Of a stretch of DNA of 64,000 nt, positions 19,944 to 29,744 are shown in pieces. A program made the translations under genes and the position numbers. The stretch comes from Aliidiomarina indica. GTDB taxonomy: Bacteria; Pseudomonadota; Gammaproteobacteria; Enterobacterales; Alteromonadaceae. The stretch is from the NCBI RefSeq assembly GCF_015354615.1, contig NZ_JACAVQ010000002.1:1-64000 (forward strand), in the 5' to 3' direction. The notes beneath the pieces are model-generated. The model was not told the origin of the DNA. It ran no database searches and saw only the letters and a program-made list of their open reading frames with translations. Every line of letters begins with the position of its first letter. The first letter of the stretch is position 1.

Positions 19944-20432
19944 TTAGTCGAGGTCCAGTTTACTGTTAGCAACCACCTTCTCACGCTGGGCTTCGCGGAA
20001 TGCTTGCACGCGAGCGCGCACGTTTGGTTCGGTTGTGGCAATCACTTGTGCAGCTAGCAAACCGGCGTTCGCAGCACCTGGCTCACCAATCGCAAGGGTA
20101 CCAACCGCTACGCCTTTAGGCATTTGCACGATGGATAGCAAACTATCTAAGCCTTTAAGTTGTTTGCTCGGAACGGGCACGCCAAATACAGGCAAATAGG
20201 TAAATGCAGCCAACATGCCCGGTAGATGCGCAGCGCCGCCGGCACCGGCAATGACGACACGAACGCCGGATTGCTCCGCTTCGCGCATGGTGCTGGCGAG
20301 TAAGTCAGGGGTACGATGGGCGGATACAACACGTGCTTCCCAGCTTACGCCTAAATCTTTTAGCATGCGCGCAGCCGCTTGCATAACTGGCCAATCCGAT
20401 TGTGAACCCATTAGAATAAGTACAGAAGCCAT
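19944..20432 (-). CDS. purE: N5-carboxyaminoimidazole ribonucleotide mutase
   Basis: 162 residues, usual length. Moves the carboxylate from N5-CAIR to CAIR. Motifs GSQSDWPVM and SAHRTPD, with the catalytic His in the latter, are present. It is the first gene of the minus-strand run. The 196 bases upstream, shared with the divergent S46 peptidase gene, should hold its promoter; no PurR site was recognised. Confidence 0.95.
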   Translation of the reverse strand: MASVLILMGSQSDWPVMQAAARMLKDLGVSWEARVVSAHRTPDLLASTMREAEQSGVRVVIAGAGGAAHLPGMLAAFTYLPVFGVPVPSKQLKGLDSLLSIVQMPKGVAVGTLAIGEPGAANAGLLAAQVIATTEPNVRARVQAFREAQREKVVANSKLDLD

Positions 20433-20564
20433 TCACTCTTCTCCCGAGTAGGTACCAGAACCTATGGTGGGTGGAACTGAAAGCCGCGGATTGTAGCAGA
20501 AATTCGTCTATTTAGCATACTGAAAGCAGCGCGAAACATTAAAGAAGTGTAAGATTGAGCCAAG

Positions 20565-20593
20565 TTGCGTTGATTTTTCGTACACTTTAGATA
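20565..20593 (+). promoter_or_regulatory. Candidate promoter for the S46 peptidase gene
   Basis: TTGCGT (20565-20570), 17 bases, TAGATA (20588-20593). It ends 35 bases before the ATG at 20629. Confidence 0.35.
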
Positions 20594-20628
20594 GTAGATT
20601 CATCTCGATTGTTACCACAGGGAGCGGT

Positions 20629-22848
20629 ATGAGTGGGTATCAACAACAACAGCTCGAACCTGTAAACCTAGCGTCTGGCCGTGGTTTGACGCTGCTTATT
20701 GCCTGTTTGACGCTGTTCTTGGCTGCATTTACTAGTGCAGCAAAAGAGGGCATGTGGCTGCCAGAGCAGCAGCCCGATTGGCCCATGCAACCGAATACCT
20801 CGACCGTTCTCAAAGTGGGGGCGTGCAGCGGTACCTTTGTATCACCCAAAGGGCTCATTCTCACCAACCATCATTGTGTTGTTGATCTCCTGCAATACCG
20901 CTCGACGCTCGAACATAACTATTTAGAAACCGGTTTTTTGGCGCTCAGCCCTGAATTGGAATTGCGTGCGCCGGCAGACTTTGTGGTGGCAAAAACGTTA
21001 AGCCGCACGGAAGTAACGCGAGAAGTGCTGCAAGGCGTAACCGATCGCATCACTGGTCGTGCTCGGTTCAATATGATTGCCAATAATCGCAACGAAATTT
21101 TGCGGCAATGTGAGAACGCAGCAAACATCCAATGTCGTGTTGTTGAGCAATACGATGGCATTGGTTACTTACTCATTCGTGATCAAATCTTCCCGCAAGT
21201 TCGCTTAGTTTGGGCACCACCGGAAGATGTCGGCCATTTTGGCGGAGTGGAAGATAATTGGCAGTGGCCCCGGCATAGTGCCGATTTGGCGCTGTTGCGC
21301 GTGTATGGTGAGGATGGCAAGCCCTTTCAGCCGGAGCATTGGTTGCCCCTATCACCCGCAGCGCCCAGTGATGGCGAGCTGGTATTTACCGCAGGGTTTC
21401 CTGGCTTAACGCAACGCTATCGCGTTGAGAAAGAAGCAAGGCTGGCGTTAGAAACCTTTTACCCACTGGCTATCGACTATTTACAGGCCTTTGAAGATAT
21501 TGTTCATGACCATAGTGTGGAAAATAATGAACGTGTGTTGCGCTACGCGCCGGCTTTAATGCGATGGGGAAACCGTCGACAGAACTTTATGGGCATGTTG
21601 CAGGCCGCCGATGAACAGAACTTCTTTACGAAAAGTGCAGAGCAAGAAGCAAATGTTAGACAATGGATGCGTGCGCAAGAAAATGCGGACCATTACAAGC
21701 ATGGAATTGATTTAGTGCATCGAGCGCTCGAGGCGCGAAAAGAGACCATGGCGCAGCAAACCTGGTGGTCGTTTTTTCAAGAGTTGCAATTGCCGCTCGT
21801 TGCCCAGCGGGTTTACCGATTAGCGCAAGAGTCAGCCCGACCGAATGAGCGGCGAACGCGGGGGTTTCAAGCCCAGCAAGTACCGGCACTGCGGGCGCAA
21901 CTGCGGGGCCAACTACGACAATTTGATCCGGAAGTGGAACAAGCATTGTTGGTGCAGCTTTTGCTACGCCATCAAGAATTGCCAGAGCAACAACAGATTC
22001 GCTTTATTCAGCGGTTTTTCCAGTTAACGAATGATTCCACCAAAGCACAGATAGAGCAGCGGGTGGCGGAAATTTATGCACAGAGCCGTCTGCAAAAACA
22101 AGATACATTAGATGAGATGATGCAACTGCCATTGTTGGAACTGCGGCGTATTAATGATCCATGGATTCGATTTGCCATCGACAGTGCTGATGAGCGCCTC
22201 GAATGGGATACGCGCGAGCGCGAGTTGCGCGGCATTGAGCAGCAAGGGCGCAGTATTTTGATGGACGGATTTCGTCGTTGGGGCCGCGCGCAAGGAATCC
22301 GCTTACCTGATAATGCGAACCGAACCTATCGGCTAAGCGCCGGGATTGTTGCGGCTCACCCGGACGCTGATGTGGATACGGATATAATCGCAAGCCGAAC
22401 CACATTAAGTTCACTCCTTACCATTACTGGAACCGAGCCGCGTTATACATTGCCATTTGCGATGCATGCTGCAGCGTCGGTTCACGGCGCTGGCTGTTTG
22501 GCCATAAGCCCACAAGATTTAACCTTAAATTTCTTGAGCAGCGCCGATGGCACGGGAGGAAGTTCTGGCAGCCCCACACTCAACAGTCGAGGAGAACTGA
22601 TCGGCTTGGTGTTCGATAGTACGACCGATGGTATCTTAAGTGATTGGATGTTTGATAGCCGACGCCACCGCTTGATTCATGCAGACGTGCGTTATTTATT
22701 GTGGTTGTTGCGCTATGTCTATCAAGCGCAGGAAGTGCTTGATGAGTTGCAGTTTACAGAAACCGACGCCACCTGTTTTGTGGGGGACACGCCCATTATT
22801 CCAACGCCAATTCGAGTTGTCGATCCTCATCTGGATCCGGCAGAGTAA
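20629..22848 (+). CDS. S46-family dipeptidyl-peptidase (DPP7/DPP11 type)
   Basis: 739 residues, typical for S46. Releases dipeptides from the N-termini of oligopeptides in the periplasm. An N-terminal hydrophobic signal (LTLLIACLTLFLAAFTSA) precedes the family opening KEGMWLPEQ. Trypsin-like catalytic His in LTNHHC, Asp in HSADLALLRVY and Ser in GTGGSSGSPT, with a helical insert between them as in DPP7. GGGAG lies just before the ATG. The last 53 bases overlap the end of dinB on the other strand. The residue deciding DPP7 or DPP11 specificity cannot be assigned by eye. Confidence 0.9.
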   Translation: MSGYQQQQLEPVNLASGRGLTLLIACLTLFLAAFTSAAKEGMWLPEQQPDWPMQPNTSTVLKVGACSGTFVSPKGLILTNHHCVVDLLQYRSTLEHNYLETGFLALSPELELRAPADFVVAKTLSRTEVTREVLQGVTDRITGRARFNMIANNRNEILRQCENAANIQCRVVEQYDGIGYLLIRDQIFPQVRLVWAPPEDVGHFGGVEDNWQWPRHSADLALLRVYGEDGKPFQPEHWLPLSPAAPSDGELVFTAGFPGLTQRYRVEKEARLALETFYPLAIDYLQAFEDIVHDHSVENNERVLRYAPALMRWGNRRQNFMGMLQAADEQNFFTKSAEQEANVRQWMRAQENADHYKHGIDLVHRALEARKETMAQQTWWSFFQELQLPLVAQRVYRLAQESARPNERRTRGFQAQQVPALRAQLRGQLRQFDPEVEQALLVQLLLRHQELPEQQQIRFIQRFFQLTNDSTKAQIEQRVAEIYAQSRLQKQDTLDEMMQLPLLELRRINDPWIRFAIDSADERLEWDTRERELRGIEQQGRSILMDGFRRWGRAQGIRLPDNANRTYRLSAGIVAAHPDADVDTDIIASRTTLSSLLTITGTEPRYTLPFAMHAAASVHGAGCLAISPQDLTLNFLSSADGTGGSSGSPTLNSRGELIGLVFDSTTDGILSDWMFDSRRHRLIHADVRYLLWLLRYVYQAQEVLDELQFTETDATCFVGDTPIIPTPIRVVDPHLDPAE

Positions 22849-23911
22849 TGCCAATCCCAATTAAGCGGACACTGCGGTTTTGCGCCCGAGGCCATGCTTC
22901 GTGTAGTAGTTGATAAAACAGCGACGGTGAAACTCTGTTGCTGACACGGCTGACAGTTGTTTGTGTAAAGTCGCTAAATTTCAGCTTAACGGTTTGCCCT
23001 TTGGCGCGCACATCCTGCCAGCGCTGTTCACCAAGACGCTTTTTCAATGAAGGCAGTAAACTGGTTTCGAGAAACTGTTCGGCATGTTTTACATGGGTAA
23101 AATCACGATGCAGGGTTGATTCCACACTCACTTGTTTGCGCATTCTACTGAGGGATACCGGCCGTTCATCTATGCCTTGGCAGCGTTGATGCAGTAAAAG
23201 CCCAGCATGGTCGCCAAGTAGGCGCTGCAGCTTGCTCGGGTCACATATTTGGATATCGCCTACCTTATGAAAACCAGCCGCGGCTAAACGTTCTTGACTC
23301 TTCGGCCCAACGCCGGGGATGCGCCGCAATGACAGCGCCCCCAAATAGGCATAAATATCATCGGGTGCCACCACAAACTGACCATCGGGCTTGCGTTCTT
23401 CCGAAGCTATTTTGGCAACCATCTTTTGCGAAGAAATACCTGCAGATGCGGTTACACCTAATAAGCGCAGTTCTGAACGAATCGCTTCCATGGTAAGACT
23501 TGCACTGCCTTTGAAGGCTGTGTTTTCAGTAAGGTCTAAATAAAATTCATCGATGGAGGCGGGTTCTACTAAGGGGGTAAACTCGGTTAAAACCGCAAGC
23601 ACTTGCTTTGACATCGCTTTGTAAGCGGCCATGTCTGGTTTCACAAACACAAGATCGGGGCATAATTTTCGTGCTTGGTGGCCTGGCATCGCGCTGCGCA
23701 CGCCAAATTGGCGCGCTTGATAATTCGCGGTTGCGACAACGCCTCGATCACTGCCACCACCCACCGCAAAAGGACGTTTTGCAAGGCTAGGATCTTTGAT
23801 AACCTCTACTGCTGCAAAAAATGCATCAAGATCAAGCAAGGCGATTTTTCGACCTGAAGACTGAACCAAAGCGCTGAGATCCCGTATAAAATGACAGGAA
23901 AAGTGTATCAC
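22796..23911 (-). CDS. dinB: DNA polymerase IV
   Basis: Y-family translesion polymerase, 371 residues from a GTG at 23911. Catalytic acidic residues are in ALLDLDAFFAAVE and SIDEFYLDLT. The thumb motif RRIPGVGPKSQERL and the little-finger domain are present. Family proteins begin a few residues before the motif R-K-I, so a TTG at 23869 (giving MVQSSGRKIALLD) fits family length better; neither start has a strong ribosome site. The 3' end overlaps the S46 gene by 53 bases, tail to tail. LexA control is usual for the family, but no SOS box was confirmed. Confidence 0.9.
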   Translation of the reverse strand: MIHFSCHFIRDLSALVQSSGRKIALLDLDAFFAAVEVIKDPSLAKRPFAVGGGSDRGVVATANYQARQFGVRSAMPGHQARKLCPDLVFVKPDMAAYKAMSKQVLAVLTEFTPLVEPASIDEFYLDLTENTAFKGSASLTMEAIRSELRLLGVTASAGISSQKMVAKIASEERKPDGQFVVAPDDIYAYLGALSLRRIPGVGPKSQERLAAAGFHKVGDIQICDPSKLQRLLGDHAGLLLHQRCQGIDERPVSLSRMRKQVSVESTLHRDFTHVKHAEQFLETSLLPSLKKRLGEQRWQDVRAKGQTVKLKFSDFTQTTVSRVSNRVSPSLFYQLLHEAWPRAQNRSVRLIGIGITLPDPDEDRQLELALE

Positions 23912-23969
23912 AGGGGCCTAGTTTCGGGGCGAAAGTTGATACCAATTGTTGTTATCGGAGCAGACAGCA

Positions 23970-23999
23970 GTTTCATGGAACAGATTTTCTCGTTATAAT
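23970..23999 (+). promoter_or_regulatory. Candidate promoter for the cytochrome c5-like gene
   Basis: A perfect TATAAT at 23994-23999 lies 58 bases before the GTG at 24058. The -35 region (GTTTCA, 23970-23975, spacing 18) is weak. Confidence 0.45.
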
Positions 24000-24057
24000 C
24001 GGTTCAGAAATTCAGCAACCGATTTTGAATTAGGCACTGATGAGTCAGGAGAAAGCC

Positions 24058-24483
24058 GTGAAGTTTGTAAACCAACTGAAGTGGAAACAACTAGTTGCAG
24101 TGGTTGCCGGCGTGGCAATTGCTGGTGGTGTAATGGCGTTTACCCAAGATATGTCTCGGGAAGCGATTGCTGAGCGCATTCAGCCGTCCATGAAAGTGCG
24201 TGTTGCCGGTGACGAACCGCAACAGCAAGCCGCTGCATCGGGCGACCGGTCAGGCGAGCAGGTTTATAACCAAGCCTGTGCGGCATGTCATACAGGTGGC
24301 GTTTTAGGCGCTCCGCGCAAAGGCGTAGCGGAAGATTGGACTGAGCGTTTACCGCAAGGGATGGCCGTGTTGTTAGAGCATTCGATTAACGGCTTTAACG
24401 CGATGCCTCCGCGTGGTGGTTGTGCGCGTTGTACCGATGACGAAATCGAAGCCGCGATTGAGTTTATGATCGCTGATTTATAA
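24058..24483 (+). CDS. Cytochrome c5-like monoheme protein
   Basis: 141 residues from the GTG at 24058, preferred over the ATG at 24040 because AGGAG lies seven bases before it. An N-terminal hydrophobic segment (VAVVAGVAIAGGVMA) is a signal or anchor. Heme-binding CAACH and the axial-ligand region AMPPRGGC are present, with the extra CARC cysteine pair typical of c5 proteins. It should carry electrons in the periplasm. It stands alone and ends at a terminator. Confidence 0.88.
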   Translation: MKFVNQLKWKQLVAVVAGVAIAGGVMAFTQDMSREAIAERIQPSMKVRVAGDEPQQQAAASGDRSGEQVYNQACAACHTGGVLGAPRKGVAEDWTERLPQGMAVLLEHSINGFNAMPPRGGCARCTDDEIEAAIEFMIADL

Positions 24484-24507
24484 GCGTTCAAATCGACAAG
24501 AAAAACG

Positions 24508-24534
24508 AAAGCCACTCATATGAGTGGCTTTTTT
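24508..24534 (+). terminator. Intrinsic terminator after the cytochrome gene
   Basis: Palindromic 12-bp stem AAAGCCACTCAT / ATGAGTGGCTTT followed by a T run. Confidence 0.85.
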
Positions 24535-24651
24535 GTATCAGATTTATAAATTTCTCACCTTTGGTTGCTTTTCAACCCAAAAAAAGGGGTGTACACTCTG
24601 TTATTGGTAAAAAAATAACAACATCACAACAAAACGGTCTGCTAATTGTCT

Positions 24652-24667
24652 AGGGGGAAAACCCCCT
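24652..24667 (+). other. Short G:C hairpin in the leader of the GAF-GGDEF-EAL gene
   Basis: Perfect six-base stem AGGGGG / CCCCCT closed by AAAA, about 80 bases before the start codon. No T run follows, so it does not look like a terminator. The surrounding 24535-24745 leader holds no other feature I recognise, and it does not resemble a GEMM c-di-GMP riboswitch. Confidence 0.4.
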
Positions 24668-24745
24668 GCTGTAATGTAAAGAGTGCTGGAAATTCACTTG
24701 ATTTCGTTACTTGGTTAGGCAATTGACCTTGGGGGATGCTCACGG

Positions 24746-27367
24746 GTGAGCGAACACGCAAACGACACGGATTATGCGTTACAGGTCAAACGGCTCGAGA
24801 AAGTTGTAACTCGGCTAAAAGCACTTACGCAGAAGTACAGGCAAGCTGAAGTTGTTCAGCAGGCCCTGTTCCGTATTTCCGAACTTGCAGCCTCCGCCCA
24901 AAACATGGACCAAATTTATTTATCGGTCCATCGCATCATCGGCCAACTGATGTCGGCCAAAAACTTCTACATCTGCCTTTACACTGAAAGCCGCGACAGC
25001 TTCCTATTCCCTTATTTTGTCGATCAATACGATGATGCGCGCATGGTGAATGAAGTGCCTGCGGCTGCGCTCATGCGCGGCATGACAGGTTACATTCTGC
25101 GTAGTGGCGAGCCAATGTTGTGTACAAAAGACAACATAGAGGAACTGGTAAAAGCAGGCGAAGTAAACTTCTTAGGTTCACTTCCTGTGGATTGGTTAGG
25201 TGTTCCCCTGATTGCCAACGATACGCTGATCGGCGCAATGGTGGTTCAGAGCTACGAAGAAGAAGTGCGCTATCGTGACGAAGATCTTGAGCTCTTAATG
25301 TTCGTATCGCAGCATGTGGTGAACGCGTTGGAACGTTTCCGCCATCGTGAATATCTAGAGCAAGAAGTTGCAAAGCGCACGGCAGAACTTCAACAAACCA
25401 ACGAAGAATTGCGTGGCGAGATTATTGAGCGGGAAAAAGCCGAACGGCAGAATGCAGTGTTGTATTCCATTTCCGATCTCACCAACACCGCCGAAGATAT
25501 GCAAACCTTCTACCGACATTTGCACGTGGAAGTGTCGAAGTTGGTCCAAGCCGATAACTTCTATATTGCATTGCTTACTGAGAACCGTCAGCAGGTGTAC
25601 TTTCCTTATTACGCCGATGAGAGTGGTTTTCAAGCACGCCAGCGTAGCCTGCAAAAAGGTCTAACTGAATATGTATTGCGTACCCGAAAGCCCGCGTTCA
25701 TCGATGGAAAAACGCGTGATGATTTAATCGCCAGGGGCGATGTGGTGCTTTCAGAAACGCGCGGTAAACTGGCCCATCAATGGTTGGGCTCACCCTTGAT
25801 GATGGACGGTAAGATATTTGGGGTAATCGCCACTCAAACCTATCGAGACGACCGGCCCTATCAACGTGAAGATCTAGAACTGCTGAACTTTGTGGCGCAC
25901 CACGTTTCCGTAGCCATCGAGCGACGTCGAGCGGCGGAACAGCTTGCGAAAGCGAATTCGTTCCTAGAAAAACGTATCGCTGAGCGAACTGAAGAGCTGG
26001 TGGAAGAGATTGAACGCAGAAAAGATATTGAAGCGCGCCTCTATCACGACGCACACCACGATAACCTAACCGGGTTACCGAACCGTGCAATGTTCACGGA
26101 ACGGGTGAATCAGGCGTTGACGCGACAAAAGCGCGCAACCAAAGAAAACTTCGCCTTACTCTTTGTCGACCTCGATCGCTTTAAAAACATCAACGACACC
26201 TTGGGTCATTCAGCAGGTGATCAATTTCTGCTGGAAGTGAGTCGACGCATCCATAGCGCCATTCGCGAACCGGATTTCCTAGCACGCTTGGGCGGTGATG
26301 AATTTGTAATTCTGCTGGAGCCCATCAAGCACGTGGATGATGCCAAAGACGTGGCTGCGCGCATTATCGAGGTAATGAAGTCACCCTTTGTGTTGGAAGG
26401 CCAAGAACATTTCTCGGGTGCCAGTATTGGTATTGCTACCTGTCGCGGTGGTGATGACACCACCGATCGACTCCTGCGAGACGCTGATGCAGCCATGTAC
26501 GAAGCCAAGAATTTGGGTAGGGGCCGCTATGTGGTGTTCGATGAAACCATTCGCAGCGGTCTCGTGGATGCCTTGAATCAAGAAGCCGCGTTGCGTTGTG
26601 CGCAAACTCAAAAGGATTTCCGAATTTGGCAGCAGCCAGTATTGAATTTAGATTCAAACGAAGTTCTTGGTTACGAAATATTGGTTCGTTGGCAGCGCGG
26701 CAAAAACATAGTTCTACCTGGTGAGTTTATCGGCATTGCTGAGCGTTCCGGCGCGATTATTGAAATTGATCACTGGGTACTGTCCGAGTCGTGCCAGTTA
26801 TTGGCGTCGGTGCGTAAGAAAGGCGTGAAAGCACTTCCGATGCATCTGAATATGTGCGTACAGCATCTCCTTCGGCCACGTCACATTAATAAGCTGATGA
26901 GTATTGTTGATGAGGCAAAAGTTCCTGCCAATCTCATTGTCTTAGAGTTTGATGAAGAATCCTTGCAGCAAGAAGATCCCCGTCGCGTTCTGTCGAGTTT
27001 GCGTCGATTGAAAGAATTTGGTTTCCGACTCGCGCTCGACGATTTTGGACGTGGCACCGGTCCATTGCACTTCTTGTACAACTATCCATTCGATATCATC
27101 AAACTTGATAGTCGCTTTGTCGGACAAGTCGCGCGCAAAGAACGCGCCCGCGCAATGGTGCGTCACATTGTGACTCTGTGTACCGAGCTAAATATTGATT
27201 TATTCGCAGAAGGTATCGAGCAAGAAGAGCAGAGAGCCTATTTGCAAGAGCTCGGGGTGAAGGTGGGTCAGGGCAACCTGCTGAGAGAGCCGGCGCCCAT
27301 TGATGTTAAAGCCCTAGCGAAAACCACTAAGAATCTTTCAGCATCGCTCTCAAGCGAGCAACGTTAG
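24746..27367 (+). CDS. Cytoplasmic GAF-GAF-GGDEF-EAL c-di-GMP protein
   Basis: 873 residues from a GTG. Order: coiled coil (15-45), GAF (about 50-200), coiled coil, second GAF (about 235-390), coiled coil, GGDEF (about 430-600), EAL (about 605-865). The two GAF domains are alike ([11 protein letters not shown] / [11 protein letters not shown]), suggesting internal duplication. The cyclase site is canonical (RLGGDEFVI) with an RxxD inhibitory site (REPD) five residues before it. The EAL domain is divergent: EIL for [12 protein letters not shown] for DDFGTGYSS and GNLLREP for the usual QGYLFSKP. Acidic and Asn residues are largely retained, so it may bind rather than cleave c-di-GMP (inference). 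No membrane helices. Its end overlaps rep by 41 bases on the other strand. Confidence 0.88.
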   Translation: MSEHANDTDYALQVKRLEKVVTRLKALTQKYRQAEVVQQALFRISELAASAQNMDQIYLSVHRIIGQLMSAKNFYICLYTESRDSFLFPYFVDQYDDARMVNEVPAAALMRGMTGYILRSGEPMLCTKDNIEELVKAGEVNFLGSLPVDWLGVPLIANDTLIGAMVVQSYEEEVRYRDEDLELLMFVSQHVVNALERFRHREYLEQEVAKRTAELQQTNEELRGEIIEREKAERQNAVLYSISDLTNTAEDMQTFYRHLHVEVSKLVQADNFYIALLTENRQQVYFPYYADESGFQARQRSLQKGLTEYVLRTRKPAFIDGKTRDDLIARGDVVLSETRGKLAHQWLGSPLMMDGKIFGVIATQTYRDDRPYQREDLELLNFVAHHVSVAIERRRAAEQLAKANSFLEKRIAERTEELVEEIERRKDIEARLYHDAHHDNLTGLPNRAMFTERVNQALTRQKRATKENFALLFVDLDRFKNINDTLGHSAGDQFLLEVSRRIHSAIREPDFLARLGGDEFVILLEPIKHVDDAKDVAARIIEVMKSPFVLEGQEHFSGASIGIATCRGGDDTTDRLLRDADAAMYEAKNLGRGRYVVFDETIRSGLVDALNQEAALRCAQTQKDFRIWQQPVLNLDSNEVLGYEILVRWQRGKNIVLPGEFIGIAERSGAIIEIDHWVLSESCQLLASVRKKGVKALPMHLNMCVQHLLRPRHINKLMSIVDEAKVPANLIVLEFDEESLQQEDPRRVLSSLRRLKEFGFRLALDDFGRGTGPLHFLYNYPFDIIKLDSRFVGQVARKERARAMVRHIVTLCTELNIDLFAEGIEQEEQRAYLQELGVKVGQGNLLREPAPIDVKALAKTTKNLSASLSSEQR

Positions 27368-29348
27368 CTGCATTGCGTTGTTGCCGATCTTCCATCGATA
27401 CCACTTTCTTTTCACCTTCCCACTCAATATCATCTTGAGGAAGTTCCATTAAAAAGCGACTGACTTCCGGGCGGATGGTTTCTCCGTATTGGCGCCGCTC
27501 TTTGGCAAGCGTGAATGTTAGCTTCTGTTGCGCTCGAGTGATGCCCACGTAAGCTAAACGACGCTCTTCTTCAATGTCATCATTATCAATACTGGTTTGA
27601 TGGGGCAGCAAGCCCTCTTCCATGCCCACGAGAAAAACAAACGGAAACTCCAAGCCTTTACTGGCGTGCAAGGTCATCAATTGCACTTGGTCATCTGTTT
27701 CTTCGTCTTCTTGGCGCGACAACATATCCCGCAGGACTAATCGATTGACCACTTGCTCGAGAGTCATGGGGTCGTTATCTGGATTACCCATAAGCATTTC
27801 ACTCACCCAACGATAGAGTTCGTTTACGTTCTTTATACGCATTTCCGCAGCGGTGGGGCTGCCGCTGGTTTCAAATAGCCAATCTTCAAAGTGGATATCT
27901 TGCAGCAGTTGTTTTACCGCTTGTGTGGCAAAGTCATGGCCGCCGTTTGCTTCGCGCGCGGCATGGTTAATCATATTAACGAAGCCTTGAACGTCTGCGT
28001 ATGCACGGGTGGCCAAAATAGTTTTGAGACCGTGATGTTGGCAGGCAGCAAACAAACTTATGTTTTCTTGATGTGCCAACTGACCAATTCGTTCCATGGT
28101 GCTCGGGCCAATGCCACGTCGAGGTGTGTTAATGATGCGAAGCAGGGCGTTATCGTCGTCGGGATTCACCACCAAACGCAAATAGGCCATCACATCTTTA
28201 ATTTCAGCGCGAGCAAAGAACGATTGTCCGCCGGTGATTTTGTAAGGAATGCGGTTATTCATGAGCGCTTTTTCGAAAACTCGCGCCTGGTGATTGCCAC
28301 GATATAAAATGGCGTAATCACCATAACGAATGTTGTTGAGAAAACGTTCTCGAATAATTTCTGCTACGACCCGCTCGGCCTCATTCTCTTCGTTTTTACC
28401 GAAAATAACGCGCAAGGGTTCGCCGAACTCCATCTCAGAGAATAGCTTTTTCTCAAATACATGAGGATTGTTGGCTATCAGAATGTTGGCGCATTTGAGA
28501 ACCCGACCGACTGAACGGTAGTTCTGCTCGAGCTTAATCACACGCAGTTGAATAAAGTCTTTTTGTAACTGCGCCAAATTTTCCGGCTGTGCGCCGCGCC
28601 ATGAATAAATACTTTGGTCATCGTCACCTACCACGGTAAAGCGACCGCGCTCACCGACCAACAAACGTACAAGTTCGTACTGGCTTAAGTTGGTGTCTTG
28701 ATACTCATCCACCAATAAATAGCGAATCCGATTCTGCCAGCGCTGGCGCACATCGGTGGAACGTTTTAGAAGCAATGTTGGAAGCAAAATCAGATCATCG
28801 AAATCAAGGGCATTACATGCTTGCAAGTGACGCTGATAACGCTCGTAAAGTTCCGCAAACAAGGGGTCGTCGGGACGATTCGGATCCGGTTGAACGTGCT
28901 CTGGTAGCAACATGGCGTTTTTCCATTGGCCAATGCGGCTTTGTAACAGCTGAATTTGTTGTTTATCGTTCTCTAACGCGTCTTCGCTCAGCGCTGCAAG
29001 CAAGGCGTAGCTGTCTTGATCATCAAATAAGGAGAAGCCGGGCTTAAAACCGAGCATGCCCACTTCGCGACGAATAATATCCAGACCCAACGTATGGAAG
29101 GTAGATACGCGCAAGCCCCGACAGTTCTTGCGTCCGACCCGCAAATGAATACGCTCGCGCATTTCTCGCGCCGCTTTATTGGTAAAGGTTACAGCGGCTA
29201 TATGATGGGGTAGATATCCCGCGGAGCTAATCAAATAGGCGATTTTTTCGGTGATCACTCGCGTTTTACCGCTCCCGGCACCCGCAAGCACTAACATTGG
29301 GCCACCAATGTACTGCACGGCTTCTTGTTGTTGCGGGTTTAATTGCAT
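27327..29348 (-). CDS. rep: ATP-dependent DNA helicase Rep
   Basis: 673 residues, exactly the E. coli Rep length. UvrD/Rep superfamily 1A 3'-5' helicase that clears protein roadblocks at replication forks. Motifs in order: Q-motif LNPQQQEAV, Walker [47 protein letters not shown] and VGITRAQ. The 3' end overlaps the GGDEF-EAL gene. Confidence 0.95.
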   Translation of the reverse strand: MQLNPQQQEAVQYIGGPMLVLAGAGSGKTRVITEKIAYLISSAGYLPHHIAAVTFTNKAAREMRERIHLRVGRKNCRGLRVSTFHTLGLDIIRREVGMLGFKPGFSLFDDQDSYALLAALSEDALENDKQQIQLLQSRIGQWKNAMLLPEHVQPDPNRPDDPLFAELYERYQRHLQACNALDFDDLILLPTLLLKRSTDVRQRWQNRIRYLLVDEYQDTNLSQYELVRLLVGERGRFTVVGDDDQSIYSWRGAQPENLAQLQKDFIQLRVIKLEQNYRSVGRVLKCANILIANNPHVFEKKLFSEMEFGEPLRVIFGKNEENEAERVVAEIIRERFLNNIRYGDYAILYRGNHQARVFEKALMNNRIPYKITGGQSFFARAEIKDVMAYLRLVVNPDDDNALLRIINTPRRGIGPSTMERIGQLAHQENISLFAACQHHGLKTILATRAYADVQGFVNMINHAAREANGGHDFATQAVKQLLQDIHFEDWLFETSGSPTAAEMRIKNVNELYRWVSEMLMGNPDNDPMTLEQVVNRLVLRDMLSRQEDEETDDQVQLMTLHASKGLEFPFVFLVGMEEGLLPHQTSIDNDDIEEERRLAYVGITRAQQKLTFTLAKERRQYGETIRPEVSRFLMELPQDDIEWEGEKKVVSMEDRQQRNAANVARLRAMLKDS

Positions 29349-29484
29349 GGATATCCTTGCTGAGTATGTTCTGGGTTTGAGCGATGGAAGTGCGCATTGT
29401 AGCCTAAAGCACGACCCGCAGGAAACGCTCTCTATTTTTGATGCTCATGCTATAGTAGGGGGCAATAAGGATGAGGAATTTTTC

Positions 29485-29739
29485 ATGATAGATGCCAAAA
29501 AAATAGAACAAATCGCCCGCCAAATTACCGAGAGTATTCCACCTGGAGTGCGTGATATGGCCGATAACGTTGAGCAACGAGTGAAGCAAACACTGCAAGC
29601 GCAACTCGAGCGCCTCGATGTGGTTACTCATGAGGAGCTAGCGGTGCAGCAAGAGCTCGTATTGCGCTTGCGCAAGCGCGTCGAGGCCTTAGAAGCACGC
29701 CTTGATGCTCTTGAGCAAGGGGAGTCTGATTCGGAGTAA
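29485..29739 (+). CDS. ubiK: Ubiquinone biosynthesis accessory factor UbiK (YqiC/BMFP family)
   Basis: 84 residues from the ATG at 29485 (GAGGA upstream); a longer frame upstream lies in the rep promoter region. The family is an amphipathic N-terminal helix plus a C-terminal coiled coil, here from VVTHEELAVQQELVLRL to the acidic tail. It helps ubiquinone synthesis by bringing UbiJ and lipids together. The next gene starts five bases downstream. Confidence 0.88.
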   Translation: MIDAKKIEQIARQITESIPPGVRDMADNVEQRVKQTLQAQLERLDVVTHEELAVQQELVLRLRKRVEALEARLDALEQGESDSE

Positions 29740-29744
29740 ACTCA

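Noticed and set aside
24535-24745. c-di-GMP (GEMM) riboswitch before the GAF-GGDEF-EAL gene
   Set aside because: The leader has one six-base G:C hairpin but none of the conserved GEMM core sequence or its two-helix layout.
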